From Schleiferiaceae bacterium (GTDB lineage: Bacteria > Bacteroidota > Bacteroidia > Flavobacteriales > Schleiferiaceae): a stretch of 44,691 bases of DNA. Of this stretch, positions 32,518 to 40,042 are shown in pieces. Positions within the stretch are counted from its first letter, which is position 1. Each line of letters opens with the position of its first letter. Made by a program: the position numbers and the translations under genes. The notes beneath the pieces were generated by a model. It made no database searches. It saw only the letters and a program-made list of their open reading frames with translations, and was not told the origin of the DNA. The DNA lies in assembly GCA_018401735.1 (NCBI GenBank), contig JAGYKI010000023.1:1-44691 (forward strand), given 5' to 3'.

Positions 32518-33465
32518 ATGAAGCGATTTTCGATCTCTCTAGCGGCACTGATTTTTACGGGCATTAACTTTATGGCGCTTTCCAGTAATGCGCAGGGGCA
32601 GATTCGTGAAAAACAAACCGAAATTGTAGTTCTGGGTATTGCACAAGATGCGGGTTATCCCCAGTTAAACTGCAAAAAAGAATGCTGCCAGCGAGTTTTT
32701 AAAAATCCCGCTTTAGCCGAAAAGGTGGTAAGTCTGGCTATTTATAATCAAAAGACCCAGCAGTATTTCTTGCTGGAAGCTAGCCCTGATATTAGCGCAC
32801 AGCATCAATACATGCAAGAAAAATATGCCGCAACTCTTGCAGGCGTATTTGTGAGTCACGCCCATATTGGGCATTATACAGGACTGATGTATTTTGGTAA
32901 AGAAGCCGCTAATACGAACCTACTTCCTCTCTATGTGATGCCACGTATGCAAGACTTCCTGCTGCAAAATGCGCCTTGGGAAGCGCTTATCAAAAATAAA
33001 AATGTAGAACTGCATGCCCTTACAAATCATGCTAAATTACCCTTGGGAGACAGTGTGTCCATTCAAGTTTTTAAAGTCCCGCATCGCGATGAATATTCCG
33101 AAACCATTGGCTATCGAATTATAGGCCCCAATAAAACAGCTCTCTTTATTCCCGATATTGATAAATGGGAGCGTTGGGAAATTGATATCATTAGCCTAAT
33201 TAAAGAGGTGGACTATGCCTTTCTTGACGCTACTTTTTTCGATGGCAAGGAGTTGCCCGGAAGGGATATGAGCAGTATTCCTCACCCTTTTGTAGCCGAG
33301 AGCATGGCTCTTTTTGCGCATCTACCGCAAGGGGAAAAAAGCAAAATATTTTTTATACACCTTAACCACACTAACCCTTTAATAAACCCACAATCGCAGG
33401 CCAGTGGGCAGGTGGAAGGAGCAGGATTTAGTATCGCCCGCGAAAAAATGATCTTCCCCCTTTAA
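32518..33465 (+). CDS. Secreted metallo-beta-lactamase-fold protein (PqqB-like)
   Basis: The 315-residue protein has a signal peptide (about 1-26, ending SSNAQ) and an MBL fold close to PqqB: VLGIAQDAGYPQLNCKKECC (PqqB-type Cys-rich loop), LLEASPDI, the metal motif VSHAHIGHYTGL at 112-123, KVPHRDEYSETIGYRI, LFIPDIDKWERW and FFIHLNHTNPL. The usual HxHxDH motif has Gly118 in place of Asp. Catalytic activity is therefore uncertain. No other pqq genes are present, so a role in PQQ synthesis is unlikely. Confidence 0.82.
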   Translation: MKRFSISLAALIFTGINFMALSSNAQGQIREKQTEIVVLGIAQDAGYPQLNCKKECCQRVFKNPALAEKVVSLAIYNQKTQQYFLLEASPDISAQHQYMQEKYAATLAGVFVSHAHIGHYTGLMYFGKEAANTNLLPLYVMPRMQDFLLQNAPWEALIKNKNVELHALTNHAKLPLGDSVSIQVFKVPHRDEYSETIGYRIIGPNKTALFIPDIDKWERWEIDIISLIKEVDYAFLDATFFDGKELPGRDMSSIPHPFVAESMALFAHLPQGEKSKIFFIHLNHTNPLINPQSQASGQVEGAGFSIAREKMIFPL

Positions 33466-33497
33466 ATTTCTCCTTACTTTTAGGCATATTCTTTCGT

Positions 33498-34445
33498 ATG
33501 AAATATTTCCTAGGTCTTAGCCTGCTTTGCTTTTTCAATACTCAACTTTTCGCTCAAGTGTGGGGGAATTCTACCTATCAAACTCGGGTGCGTTACGAAG
33601 AAAACAACCTAGCCGCGGGCAATAGTGGAACGGGTGCGGATATCAGCATTAGCGCCAGGGGTTTGGCCAATGTAAAGGCCGATGCTTTCGTGGCGGTTTT
33701 TAGCGTAAGTCAGGTGGCCAACACGCCCGATGAGGTGCATAAACTAATGCAAGATCGGCTCAATACCGCTCAAGAAAAGCTAAAGGCAATGAGCAGCCAG
33801 CCAGCTTTAAAGATTCATAGCGATATGATTTCCTTTATTGCGCTGTATGCTTACGAGAAGGAAACCAAAATTTTTAGCAAGGATACCTATATTGAAATTC
33901 CTGCGGGTTTTGAGCTTAAGAAAAACCTCCATATCGAATACCAGAGGCCTGAAGAACTTGATGAAATTAGCATAATCCTAGCCCAATCGGAAATATTCGA
34001 CCTTGTACGGGTAGATTATTTCGCTCAAGATTTAGAAAAGGTAAAAACCGAATTAATGGATCGCGCCCTAACTAAATTGGAGGAAAAGAGGGCTAAAATT
34101 GAAAAGCTGATGCAACTTAAATTGGATACCCTTAACCTTTCTAGCAGCGATGCTTATCGCGTGGTGTATCCCGCCGAAAGTTATAAGTCGTATCAAAAAT
34201 ACGCAACCGCATCTCAGTATGGTTCTAAGTCGGCTGCCACGGCAGGACAAAGCATTACCCTTTATTATCAGCCCATTATCGACAAAGAATTCGATTTCGT
34301 AATTAATCCGATTGTATTAGAACCCGTTGTTCAGGTCATGTACGAGTTGAAGCTAGAGGTTCAAGATGCATCTTATGGACGTAAAAAACGCGAACAGTTA
34401 ATTTTAAGTCCTCAAGGGCAATTACTGCCCTTAAGCCGCCCTTAA
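33498..34445 (+). CDS. Secreted SIMPL (DUF541)-like protein
   Basis: The 315-residue protein has a signal peptide (KYFLGLSLLCFFNTQLFAQ) and then DISISARGLANVKADAFVAV, the characteristic opening of SIMPL domains ('v.G.g.v...pD.a.v...v'), followed by the long helix VHKLMQDRLNTAQEKLKAM. It is probably a periplasmic or outer-membrane-associated oligomer. It is about 60 residues longer than typical SIMPL proteins, with a helical ELMDRALTKLEEKRAKIEKL segment. It lies 32 nt after the MBL-fold gene and 33 nt before the GH26-like gene, so the three may form an operon, although the last has its own -7 box. Confidence 0.65.
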   Translation: MKYFLGLSLLCFFNTQLFAQVWGNSTYQTRVRYEENNLAAGNSGTGADISISARGLANVKADAFVAVFSVSQVANTPDEVHKLMQDRLNTAQEKLKAMSSQPALKIHSDMISFIALYAYEKETKIFSKDTYIEIPAGFELKKNLHIEYQRPEELDEISIILAQSEIFDLVRVDYFAQDLEKVKTELMDRALTKLEEKRAKIEKLMQLKLDTLNLSSSDAYRVVYPAESYKSYQKYATASQYGSKSAATAGQSITLYYQPIIDKEFDFVINPIVLEPVVQVMYELKLEVQDASYGRKKREQLILSPQGQLLPLSRP

Positions 34446-34464
34446 TAAATATCTTTAAGGCTCT

Positions 34465-34472
34465 TATTTTTG
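34465..34472 (+). promoter_or_regulatory. -7 box TATTTTTG, 6 nt before the GH26-like start
   Basis: TATTTTTG is followed by TGCTGC and ATG 34479. It argues for the start at 34479 rather than TTG 34470. Confidence 0.5.
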
Positions 34473-34478
34473 TGCTGC

Positions 34479-36200
34479 ATGAAAAAACTTTTTCGCCTTT
34501 TTATTTTCGGTTCGCTTTTAGGACTAAGCTGCGCTGCGGCGGTCTATTTCTTTTGGTTTAAGCCCAATTATCCCGCTTATGCTAAAAATTTCCTTGTCTT
34601 TAATTCCTTTAAGCCCGCCCCCGAAAAGCTCCTCGCTAAGCTTTCGCTAGAAACGTGGCAAAAGCAGGAGCTGCCTGCCGTAGAGCATTATCGCTTGCGC
34701 CTCAATCAGACGGATGATTGGCAGTTTAATCCGAAGGATATTAAGAGTTTGGGGACGGCGAATAGTCTTATCATCAGCATCGAAACTTGGGGTTCTAAAT
34801 ATTGGCCCAACTACCGCTCCAATCCCCTCGATTGGGTGCCCGCCGCAATTTATGATGCGAAGCTGGGCTCTCTTCTGCGGGCTTTACAAAAACATCCCGG
34901 TACCATTTATCTTCGCCCCAATCCGGAAATGGAAGTCCCCGGCCGCTTTTACCCTTGGCAAGAGTATCCCAGCAAATACATCGCCGCCTTTCAACATATT
35001 GCCCGGCTGGCCGATTCGATTTTACCGCAAGCGCAAATGATGTGGGCCCCCGCAGGTTATCCAGGCTGCGAAGAATTTTACCCTGGCGACCAATGGGTAG
35101 ATGCCATAAGCATTAGCCTGCAGCCTCCTTCGGAAAACATTCCTAAGGCTTATCCGCACTACGATGACATCAATTACGATGTATACCGTCGCCTGCACCG
35201 TTTGCGTTTTTTCTCCCAAAATCTTTTTCTTTTCGCTTCCGCAGATGCGGCCCCTGAAGCAGTAGCGTCTATCGACTATTCCGCTTTAGCGAAACACCAT
35301 GAAAAATACGCCGCTTACGGTTATTCTTCTACTTACTTCAATCGTCCTACACCGGAAGAACAAAGCGATACCCTGCCCTTTCGCATCGGTGTTTACGACC
35401 CCAACCTTGCGCTGGTAAAAGACAGTGCTGTCCAGCTAGAACACTTCTTTATTAACCTCGGCGATTTTGGCGATTTAAATTTCGAAGCCGAATTTTGGGC
35501 CGCGCAAAAAAGGGGACATGATCTCATTATCACCCTCGAAACCATAGAAGACTCCCTGAACATACGCGACGATAAATGTCTAGAAAACTTGCTCAGCGGT
35601 AAATACGATCTTCGTTTAAAAGCTTTCTATCGGCTTATCAATCAAACGCAAAGAACCCTTTATTTGCGCTTTTCCCAAGAAATGGAAATCCCTATTCAGC
35701 GCTATCCTTGGCAAAGTAAAGATCCTTTTTTATACATCGACGCGTATCGTTATTTTATGCTTTTCAGCGACAGCTTAAGCCCGAAAATTAAACGCGTATG
35801 GGGTCCCGCTGGCGACCGCGGCTCTTTAGAATGGTACCCCGGCAATGATGTGGTTGATTATATCAGTTTTGCCATTTATGGCCTACCCGATAAAAATATT
35901 GTAGATCCCACCAAGCAAGAAGCTTTTGCCGCTATTTACCACCGCAAGTCTTGGCGAATGCGCTTTGCTCCCAAGCCTATTTTCATCACCGAGTTTGGGG
36001 TAAAAGGCCCCGAAGATTATCAGAAAAACTGGCTCCTTACAGCCACCGAAACCATCAATAATACTCCCGAATTAGTTGGCGTCAATTACTTTAATAGTCC
36101 CGATGTACCGCAGGCCTGGGGCGATATTGAAGCACCCAACTGGAGTATTAGCCCCGCTACTTTTCGCGCTTTCGCAGATGCGATAAAACGAGATAAGTAA
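34479..36200 (+). CDS. Duplicated GH26-like (beta-mannanase-type) protein
   Basis: The 573-residue protein has one N-terminal membrane segment (RLFIFGSLLGLSCAAAVYFF) and two homologous TIM-barrel-like halves. The first has IYLRPNPEMEVPGRFYPWQ (acid/base-like Glu150) and APAGYPGCEEFYPGDQWVD; the second has LYLRFSQEMEIPIQRYPWQ (Glu401), GPAGDRGSLEWYPGNDVVDY and PIFITEFGVKG (nucleophile-like Glu505). GH26 enzymes cleave mannans and related glucans with two Glu residues. The first half has LFLFASADAA where the nucleophile strand should be, so it appears inactive. It is probably anchored in the envelope. Substrate is unknown. Confidence 0.75.
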   Translation: MKKLFRLFIFGSLLGLSCAAAVYFFWFKPNYPAYAKNFLVFNSFKPAPEKLLAKLSLETWQKQELPAVEHYRLRLNQTDDWQFNPKDIKSLGTANSLIISIETWGSKYWPNYRSNPLDWVPAAIYDAKLGSLLRALQKHPGTIYLRPNPEMEVPGRFYPWQEYPSKYIAAFQHIARLADSILPQAQMMWAPAGYPGCEEFYPGDQWVDAISISLQPPSENIPKAYPHYDDINYDVYRRLHRLRFFSQNLFLFASADAAPEAVASIDYSALAKHHEKYAAYGYSSTYFNRPTPEEQSDTLPFRIGVYDPNLALVKDSAVQLEHFFINLGDFGDLNFEAEFWAAQKRGHDLIITLETIEDSLNIRDDKCLENLLSGKYDLRLKAFYRLINQTQRTLYLRFSQEMEIPIQRYPWQSKDPFLYIDAYRYFMLFSDSLSPKIKRVWGPAGDRGSLEWYPGNDVVDYISFAIYGLPDKNIVDPTKQEAFAAIYHRKSWRMRFAPKPIFITEFGVKGPEDYQKNWLLTATETINNTPELVGVNYFNSPDVPQAWGDIEAPNWSISPATFRAFADAIKRDK

Positions 36201-36212
36201 AGAAAAAAAGGT

Positions 36213-36534
36213 TTAAGGATTACTTAAAAACGCTTCCATAAAAGCTAAGCATTGTTCGCTTTGATTCTTTACGGGATTATGCCCAGCATCTTTAATAATT
36301 CTCAACTGAGCTTGTGAAATGAGGTCTAAATATTCCTTCGCAAAACCCCATTTCTGATTATCGCAGTCGCCCCTTAAAATAACCGATCTGCGAGCCTGTA
36401 CTCAAAGTCCAATATTGCGTGCCTGACCGCTTGCTAAAAGGCAGAACCTCATAGTGTTTCGGTAAAAACAAAATAGTCAGTAAGATTGAGGATAGAACTA
36501 ATAGTCCCGCTAAAATGATGCGCTTTAGTTTCAT
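36213..36534 (-). pseudogene. Alpha/beta hydrolase pseudogene (N- and C-terminal ends joined by an internal deletion)
   Basis: On the minus strand, ATG 36534 starts a membrane-anchored N-terminus (KRIILAGLLVLSSILLTILF) that continues KRSGTQYWTLSTGSQIGYFK and hits TAA at 36360-36358. In another frame, overlapping from 36401, a hydrolase C-terminus reads VILRGDCDNQKWGFAKEYLD and then RIIKDAGHNPVKNQSEQCLA, ending at TAA 36213. An intact enzyme would have some 200 more residues between these parts, including the nucleophile elbow. The gene has lost its centre and reading frame. The Asp (RGDCD) and His (AGHN) of the former triad remain. Confidence 0.8.
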
Positions 36535-36609
36535 GGCCTACTTAAATTTTGTGCTTTAAAACTCTGGCTACTTCTCCTCTTTAGGCCGAGGCAAGGCTTT
36601 AAAAATCAC

Positions 36610-37080
36610 TTATCCTTTTGCAGGTGTCGATGCCACTTGTGGGTTAATTTGTCGGATATATGAGTAGAAATCTACCAGCTCTTGCGGTACTTTTTCGCGT
36701 CCTTCTGGCCAGAGGTAGTACACGTAGCCGCTAGGTTTTAAATTGGCCTCTACCTTGTATTCCGTGCTTGTACCATCGCCATCACCTAAAGATTTCACCT
36801 CTAAACCCTTTACCAAGTTTAGCATTTGCTCCGCTTGTTTTAACTCTTCTATTTTCACTGGACCGATCGTATCCCAGTTTCCTTGCGCGTTTACGGATAA
36901 ATACATGCCATCATCTAGCAGTCGGTATAAAGCAGATTGACCAACTAAGCCACCCCGCACACCCACGGTAATACTTTCAAAGCTTTTGGCTTTTTTAGGC
37001 TTCGCTGTTTCCGCTGTTTTATCCACCAAGGAGCAGGCGCTAAAAACTAGCAAAAGGGCCGCAAGCTTGTATATTTTCAT
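36610..37080 (-). CDS. Small lipoprotein of unknown function
   Basis: The 156-residue protein has a lipoprotein signal (KIYKLAALLLVFSAC, lipid-modified Cys16). The mature domain contains FESITVGVRGGLVGQSALYR, LDDGMYLSVNAQGNWDTIG and EQMLNLVKGLEVKSLGDGDG, and ends PQELVDFYSYIRQINPQ. I do not recognise the family; the layout suggests a small beta-rich periplasmic domain. It is a single gene with repeat RF1-B just upstream of its start. Confidence 0.65.
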   Translation of the reverse strand: MKIYKLAALLLVFSACSLVDKTAETAKPKKAKSFESITVGVRGGLVGQSALYRLLDDGMYLSVNAQGNWDTIGPVKIEELKQAEQMLNLVKGLEVKSLGDGDGTSTEYKVEANLKPSGYVYYLWPEGREKVPQELVDFYSYIRQINPQVASTPAKG

Positions 37081-37115
37081 AGAGGAGTGTTTTAAACCAA
37101 TTAATGGTCAAAGGT

Positions 37116-37456
37116 AAATAACGTGAGTTATTTAAGGTGAGTTCGACGTAAAATCTGAGGCTATGATTTATAGTCGAACTCACGTTATTTAACGTGAATT
37201 CGACGTAAAATCCGGCCTCAGACCCCTTGTAAATAGTGGAATTCAAGCCTATGCAGTGAAGCAATAGCGGGCTTTTGCAAGAGGCAGAGGCGCGGAAAGC
37301 CGCTTTTTAGAAGGGGCTAAATGGGTTTTCAATAAAAGTAAAAATACTTCATCTAGTTCATTTGCTGTAGCCCGCTACAGCTGCACGATCTAGACTTGTC
37401 TTTTCTTTTTATTGAAAATCTGAGGCTATGATTTATAGTCGAACTCACGTTATTTA
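37116..37456. repeat. RF1 repeat, copy B (nested or rearranged)
   Basis: A 42-nt segment occurs twice, identically and in the same orientation, at 37150-37191 and 37415-37456; copy A carries it inverted. Further parts shared with copy A are 37189-37230 (inverted, the CCTCAGACCCC end), 37263-37316 (GCGG-AAAG-CCGC hairpin, direct) and 37389-37414 (TCTAGACTTGTC, inverted). Additional hairpins are GTGAGTTCGAC (37137-37147) / GTCGAACTCAC (37173-37183) and GCTGTAGC-CC-GCTACAGC (37365-37382). No ORF is present. It fills the gap between the lipoprotein and the first PPK2 gene. Confidence 0.8.
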
Positions 37457-37517
37457 GATTCTTTCTGATGCGATTAATCCTTAATTTGGAACTTCAAAAA
37501 TCACCAAAACCATTTAC

Positions 37518-38363
37518 ATGTACAGTCTGGAAGAACTGAGTAAAGTTCATCAGCGAAAGCAGCTTATGGATTTAGCCAATGAAAAAGGCATGAATATCCA
37601 TAAGGTTTTGCGCAATCAGCGCTACGAAGAGGAACTGAAGCTCTTACAAACCGAATTAGTAAACCTCCAACGCTGGGTGGCTAAACATAAATTACGAGTG
37701 GCGGTATTATTCGAAGGTCGCGATGCCGCGGGCAAAGGCGGGTCCATAAAACGCTTTGCCGAACATCTTAATCCGCGCTCTATGCGGGTGGTGGCCTTAT
37801 CTAAACCCACTGAAGAGGATAAAGGTCAATGGTATTTCCGTCGTTATATTAAAGAAATGCCCCATCCCGGTGAAATCGTTTTTTTCGACCGCAGCTGGTA
37901 TAATCGTGCGGTGGTAGAACCGGTTATGGGCTTCTGCTCCAAAGCAGAATACAAACGCTTTATGGTACAAGTTCCTGCCTTTGAACACATGCTGTATGAA
38001 GATGGCGTTATTCTTATTAAATTTTGGTTTTCCATCTCCAAAGATGAGCAGGCGAAACGCTTTAAATCGCGCATGAGCAATCCTCTTAAAGAGTGGAAGT
38101 TCTCTCCAGTAGATATGATGGGGCAAAAACTTTGGAATTCTTACACCCATTATAAAGAAAGAATGTTTTCTAAAAGTCACACCACTTTTAGTCCGTGGAT
38201 AATCATTAAAACCAACAACAAGCGCGAGGCTCGCTTAGAAAGCATTCGCTACGTTTTATCGCAGTTCGATTATACGGCTCGCAAAAACAATCAAACTACT
38301 TTACTTCCCGATCCTAATGTGGTGCTGCGCTACTACCGCCACATTGAACAAATAGACATTTAA
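37518..38363 (+). CDS. ppk2: Polyphosphate kinase 2 family protein (first of a tandem pair)
   Basis: The 281-residue cytoplasmic enzyme uses polyphosphate to phosphorylate nucleotides (or the reverse). The Walker A loop FEGRDAAGKGGSIKRFAEHL (about 64-83), the lid segment FRRYIKEMPHPGE and Walker B FFDRSWYNRAVVEPVMGFC (about 122-140) are intact, and SPWIIIKTNNKREARLE is near the C-terminus. One-domain proteins of this size fit class I PPK2. The next gene, one base downstream, is a paralogue. Preference for ADP, GDP or NMP cannot be read here. Confidence 0.95.
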   Translation: MYSLEELSKVHQRKQLMDLANEKGMNIHKVLRNQRYEEELKLLQTELVNLQRWVAKHKLRVAVLFEGRDAAGKGGSIKRFAEHLNPRSMRVVALSKPTEEDKGQWYFRRYIKEMPHPGEIVFFDRSWYNRAVVEPVMGFCSKAEYKRFMVQVPAFEHMLYEDGVILIKFWFSISKDEQAKRFKSRMSNPLKEWKFSPVDMMGQKLWNSYTHYKERMFSKSHTTFSPWIIIKTNNKREARLESIRYVLSQFDYTARKNNQTTLLPDPNVVLRYYRHIEQIDI

Positions 38364-38364
38364 A

Positions 38365-39150
38365 ATGAACGCTAAAAATAAGCTCCTCGATCTTTCGGCC
38401 GATGACCTCGAACTACTCAATTCACCCTTAGGCCTAAAGCAACTTTTTGCAGAGAAGAAGGTAGACGTTTACCGCGCCCTGAGATTAGCTAAATATGAGG
38501 TGCGCCTACGCGAATTGCAAGCAGAACTTATTAAAGTTCAAAATTCCCTCATTGAAAACAACAGAAAGGTAGTGGTCCTTTTCGAAGGTCGCGATGCAGC
38601 AGGCAAGGGTGGTGCCATCCGACGAATCTCTGCCCATATAAACCCCAGGCATTATCGCATTGTGGCCCTTCCTAAACCCAGTAAAGAAGAAGAGGGACAA
38701 TGGTACTTTCAGCGTTATGTGAACAAATTACCCATGCCTGGTGAAATCGTTTTCTTCGATCGCAGTTGGTATAACCGCGCGGTAGTGGAACCTGTAAACG
38801 GATTTTGCAGCCCCACTCAGTATGAGATTTTCATGAACCAGGTAAACGATTTCGAACGCATGATTTCAGAATCAGACACCACCCTCATTAAACTTTACTT
38901 CTCGATTAGCCAGGAAGAACAAGCCGCTCGTTTCAAAGACATAAAAAGCAGTCCACTGAAGCGCTGGAAAATCACTAAAGTAGATGAGCAGGCCCAAGAA
39001 TTGTGGGATAAATACACGGAGTACAAGGTAGAGATGTTTCAAAAAACCAATACCACAATAGCTCCTTGGCATATTATTCAAGCTGATCATAAAACCGAAG
39101 CACGGATAGAAGCTTTGGAGATTATTTTGGAGAAGTTGAGGGTGTTTTAG
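38365..39150 (+). CDS. ppk2: Polyphosphate kinase 2 family protein (second of a tandem pair)
   Basis: The 261-residue paralogue shares the whole PPK2 core with its neighbour: FEGRDAAGKGGAIRRISAHI, QWYFQRYVNKLPMPGE, FFDRSWYNRAVVEPVNGFC and APWHIIQADHKTEARIE. It diverges from the first copy mainly at the N-terminus (LLDLSADDLELLNSPLGLKQ) and lacks the C-terminal extension. With only 1 nt between the genes the two are co-translated, and could form hetero-oligomers or handle different nucleotides. RF2-type heptamers begin right after its stop. Confidence 0.95.
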   Translation: MNAKNKLLDLSADDLELLNSPLGLKQLFAEKKVDVYRALRLAKYEVRLRELQAELIKVQNSLIENNRKVVVLFEGRDAAGKGGAIRRISAHINPRHYRIVALPKPSKEEEGQWYFQRYVNKLPMPGEIVFFDRSWYNRAVVEPVNGFCSPTQYEIFMNQVNDFERMISESDTTLIKLYFSISQEEQAARFKDIKSSPLKRWKITKVDEQAQELWDKYTEYKVEMFQKTNTTIAPWHIIQADHKTEARIEALEIILEKLRVF

Positions 39151-40042
39151 AGTACAGAGATATGAGTAGTGAGTAGTGAGATTGGTTGATCAATACTAGA
39201 ATGTGAGGACTGCTAAAATAAGAATCCGTAAATCGTTGTGTCTGGGGCAATGGAAGGCAGAGGGAGGAATTCGGTTTTATCCTAGGCAAGTGATTTATTT
39301 TAGAGTAGTGAGATGTGAGTAGTGAGTAGTGAGTAGTGAGTAGTGAGATGTGATTTCGGTTATGGTGGGGATTTGCGATTTTGAAGGTTTGGAGTTGGGA
39401 TGTTTGAATGGTAAGAGTAGCGATAAGCACCAGAGGTGCGACATCTCGATAGTATCATTGATAAACGGGAAAACTAAGCGCCGTAGGTGCGACATCTCGA
39501 TGGTGAGACGAGAGAGGGATTGAAGAAACGAGAACCAAGAGCCAAGAACCGAGATGGATTTCGGAGGAGTAGATTTCGGTTTTGTAACGCTGGGATCGCG
39601 GTGTATTCGCAGGGATCGCAGCGGGGGTTGCTAAAGTTTACATTGTTTTATTGCATCACCAAGAAAAACCGAAAACAACCTCCCTAAAAACCTTCTCTAC
39701 TTTACACACCCTCCTCGCACCTGTGGTAAAAAATCTGTCTTCAGTCTATTTGCCTCTCGTCTTCAAATCCCACTGCGCTCGCCGCCTTACAAAACCGAAA
39801 TCTCAACTCTACCGAAAATCCAATCTCAATACTCACATCTCACAGCGAAGCGGTCTCAATACTATAGACAAACAACCCAACTTCAATCTCCTAAACCCTC
39901 CAAACCCTCTAAACCCTCTAAACCCTAAACATCTCGCCGCCTTACAAAACTCTAAGTCAAAGACAGAAAAAACATTAACATAAGTTACCGTGCTTTGGAC
40001 GTAACCTACCGAAGCGGAAAAACATCAAGAGCATATTCGTGC
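39151..40042. repeat. 892-nt gene-free patchwork of short repeats
   Basis: No convincing gene is present. Repeats seen: GAGTAGT-type heptamers at 39150-39181 and 39302-39351; a 17-nt direct pair AGGTGCGACATCTCGAT at 39434-39450 and 39485-39501; tandem 9-mers of AAACCCTCT type at 39891-39930; and an 18-nt direct pair CTCGCCGCCTTACAAAAC at 39778-39795 and 39933-39950. AAGAGCCAAGAACCGAGA-type purine-rich sequence lies at about 39528-39555. Short open frames across it have low-complexity translations and are not taken as genes. Confidence 0.65.

Noticed and set aside
32518..33465. Involvement of the PqqB-like protein in PQQ synthesis
   Set aside because: It has a signal peptide and a changed metal motif, and no pqqA, C, D or E gene is nearby.
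39302..39351. Regularly repeated GAGTAGT units resembling a CRISPR array
   Set aside because: The unit is only 7 nt with no spacers, and no cas gene is present; it is a simple heptamer repeat.
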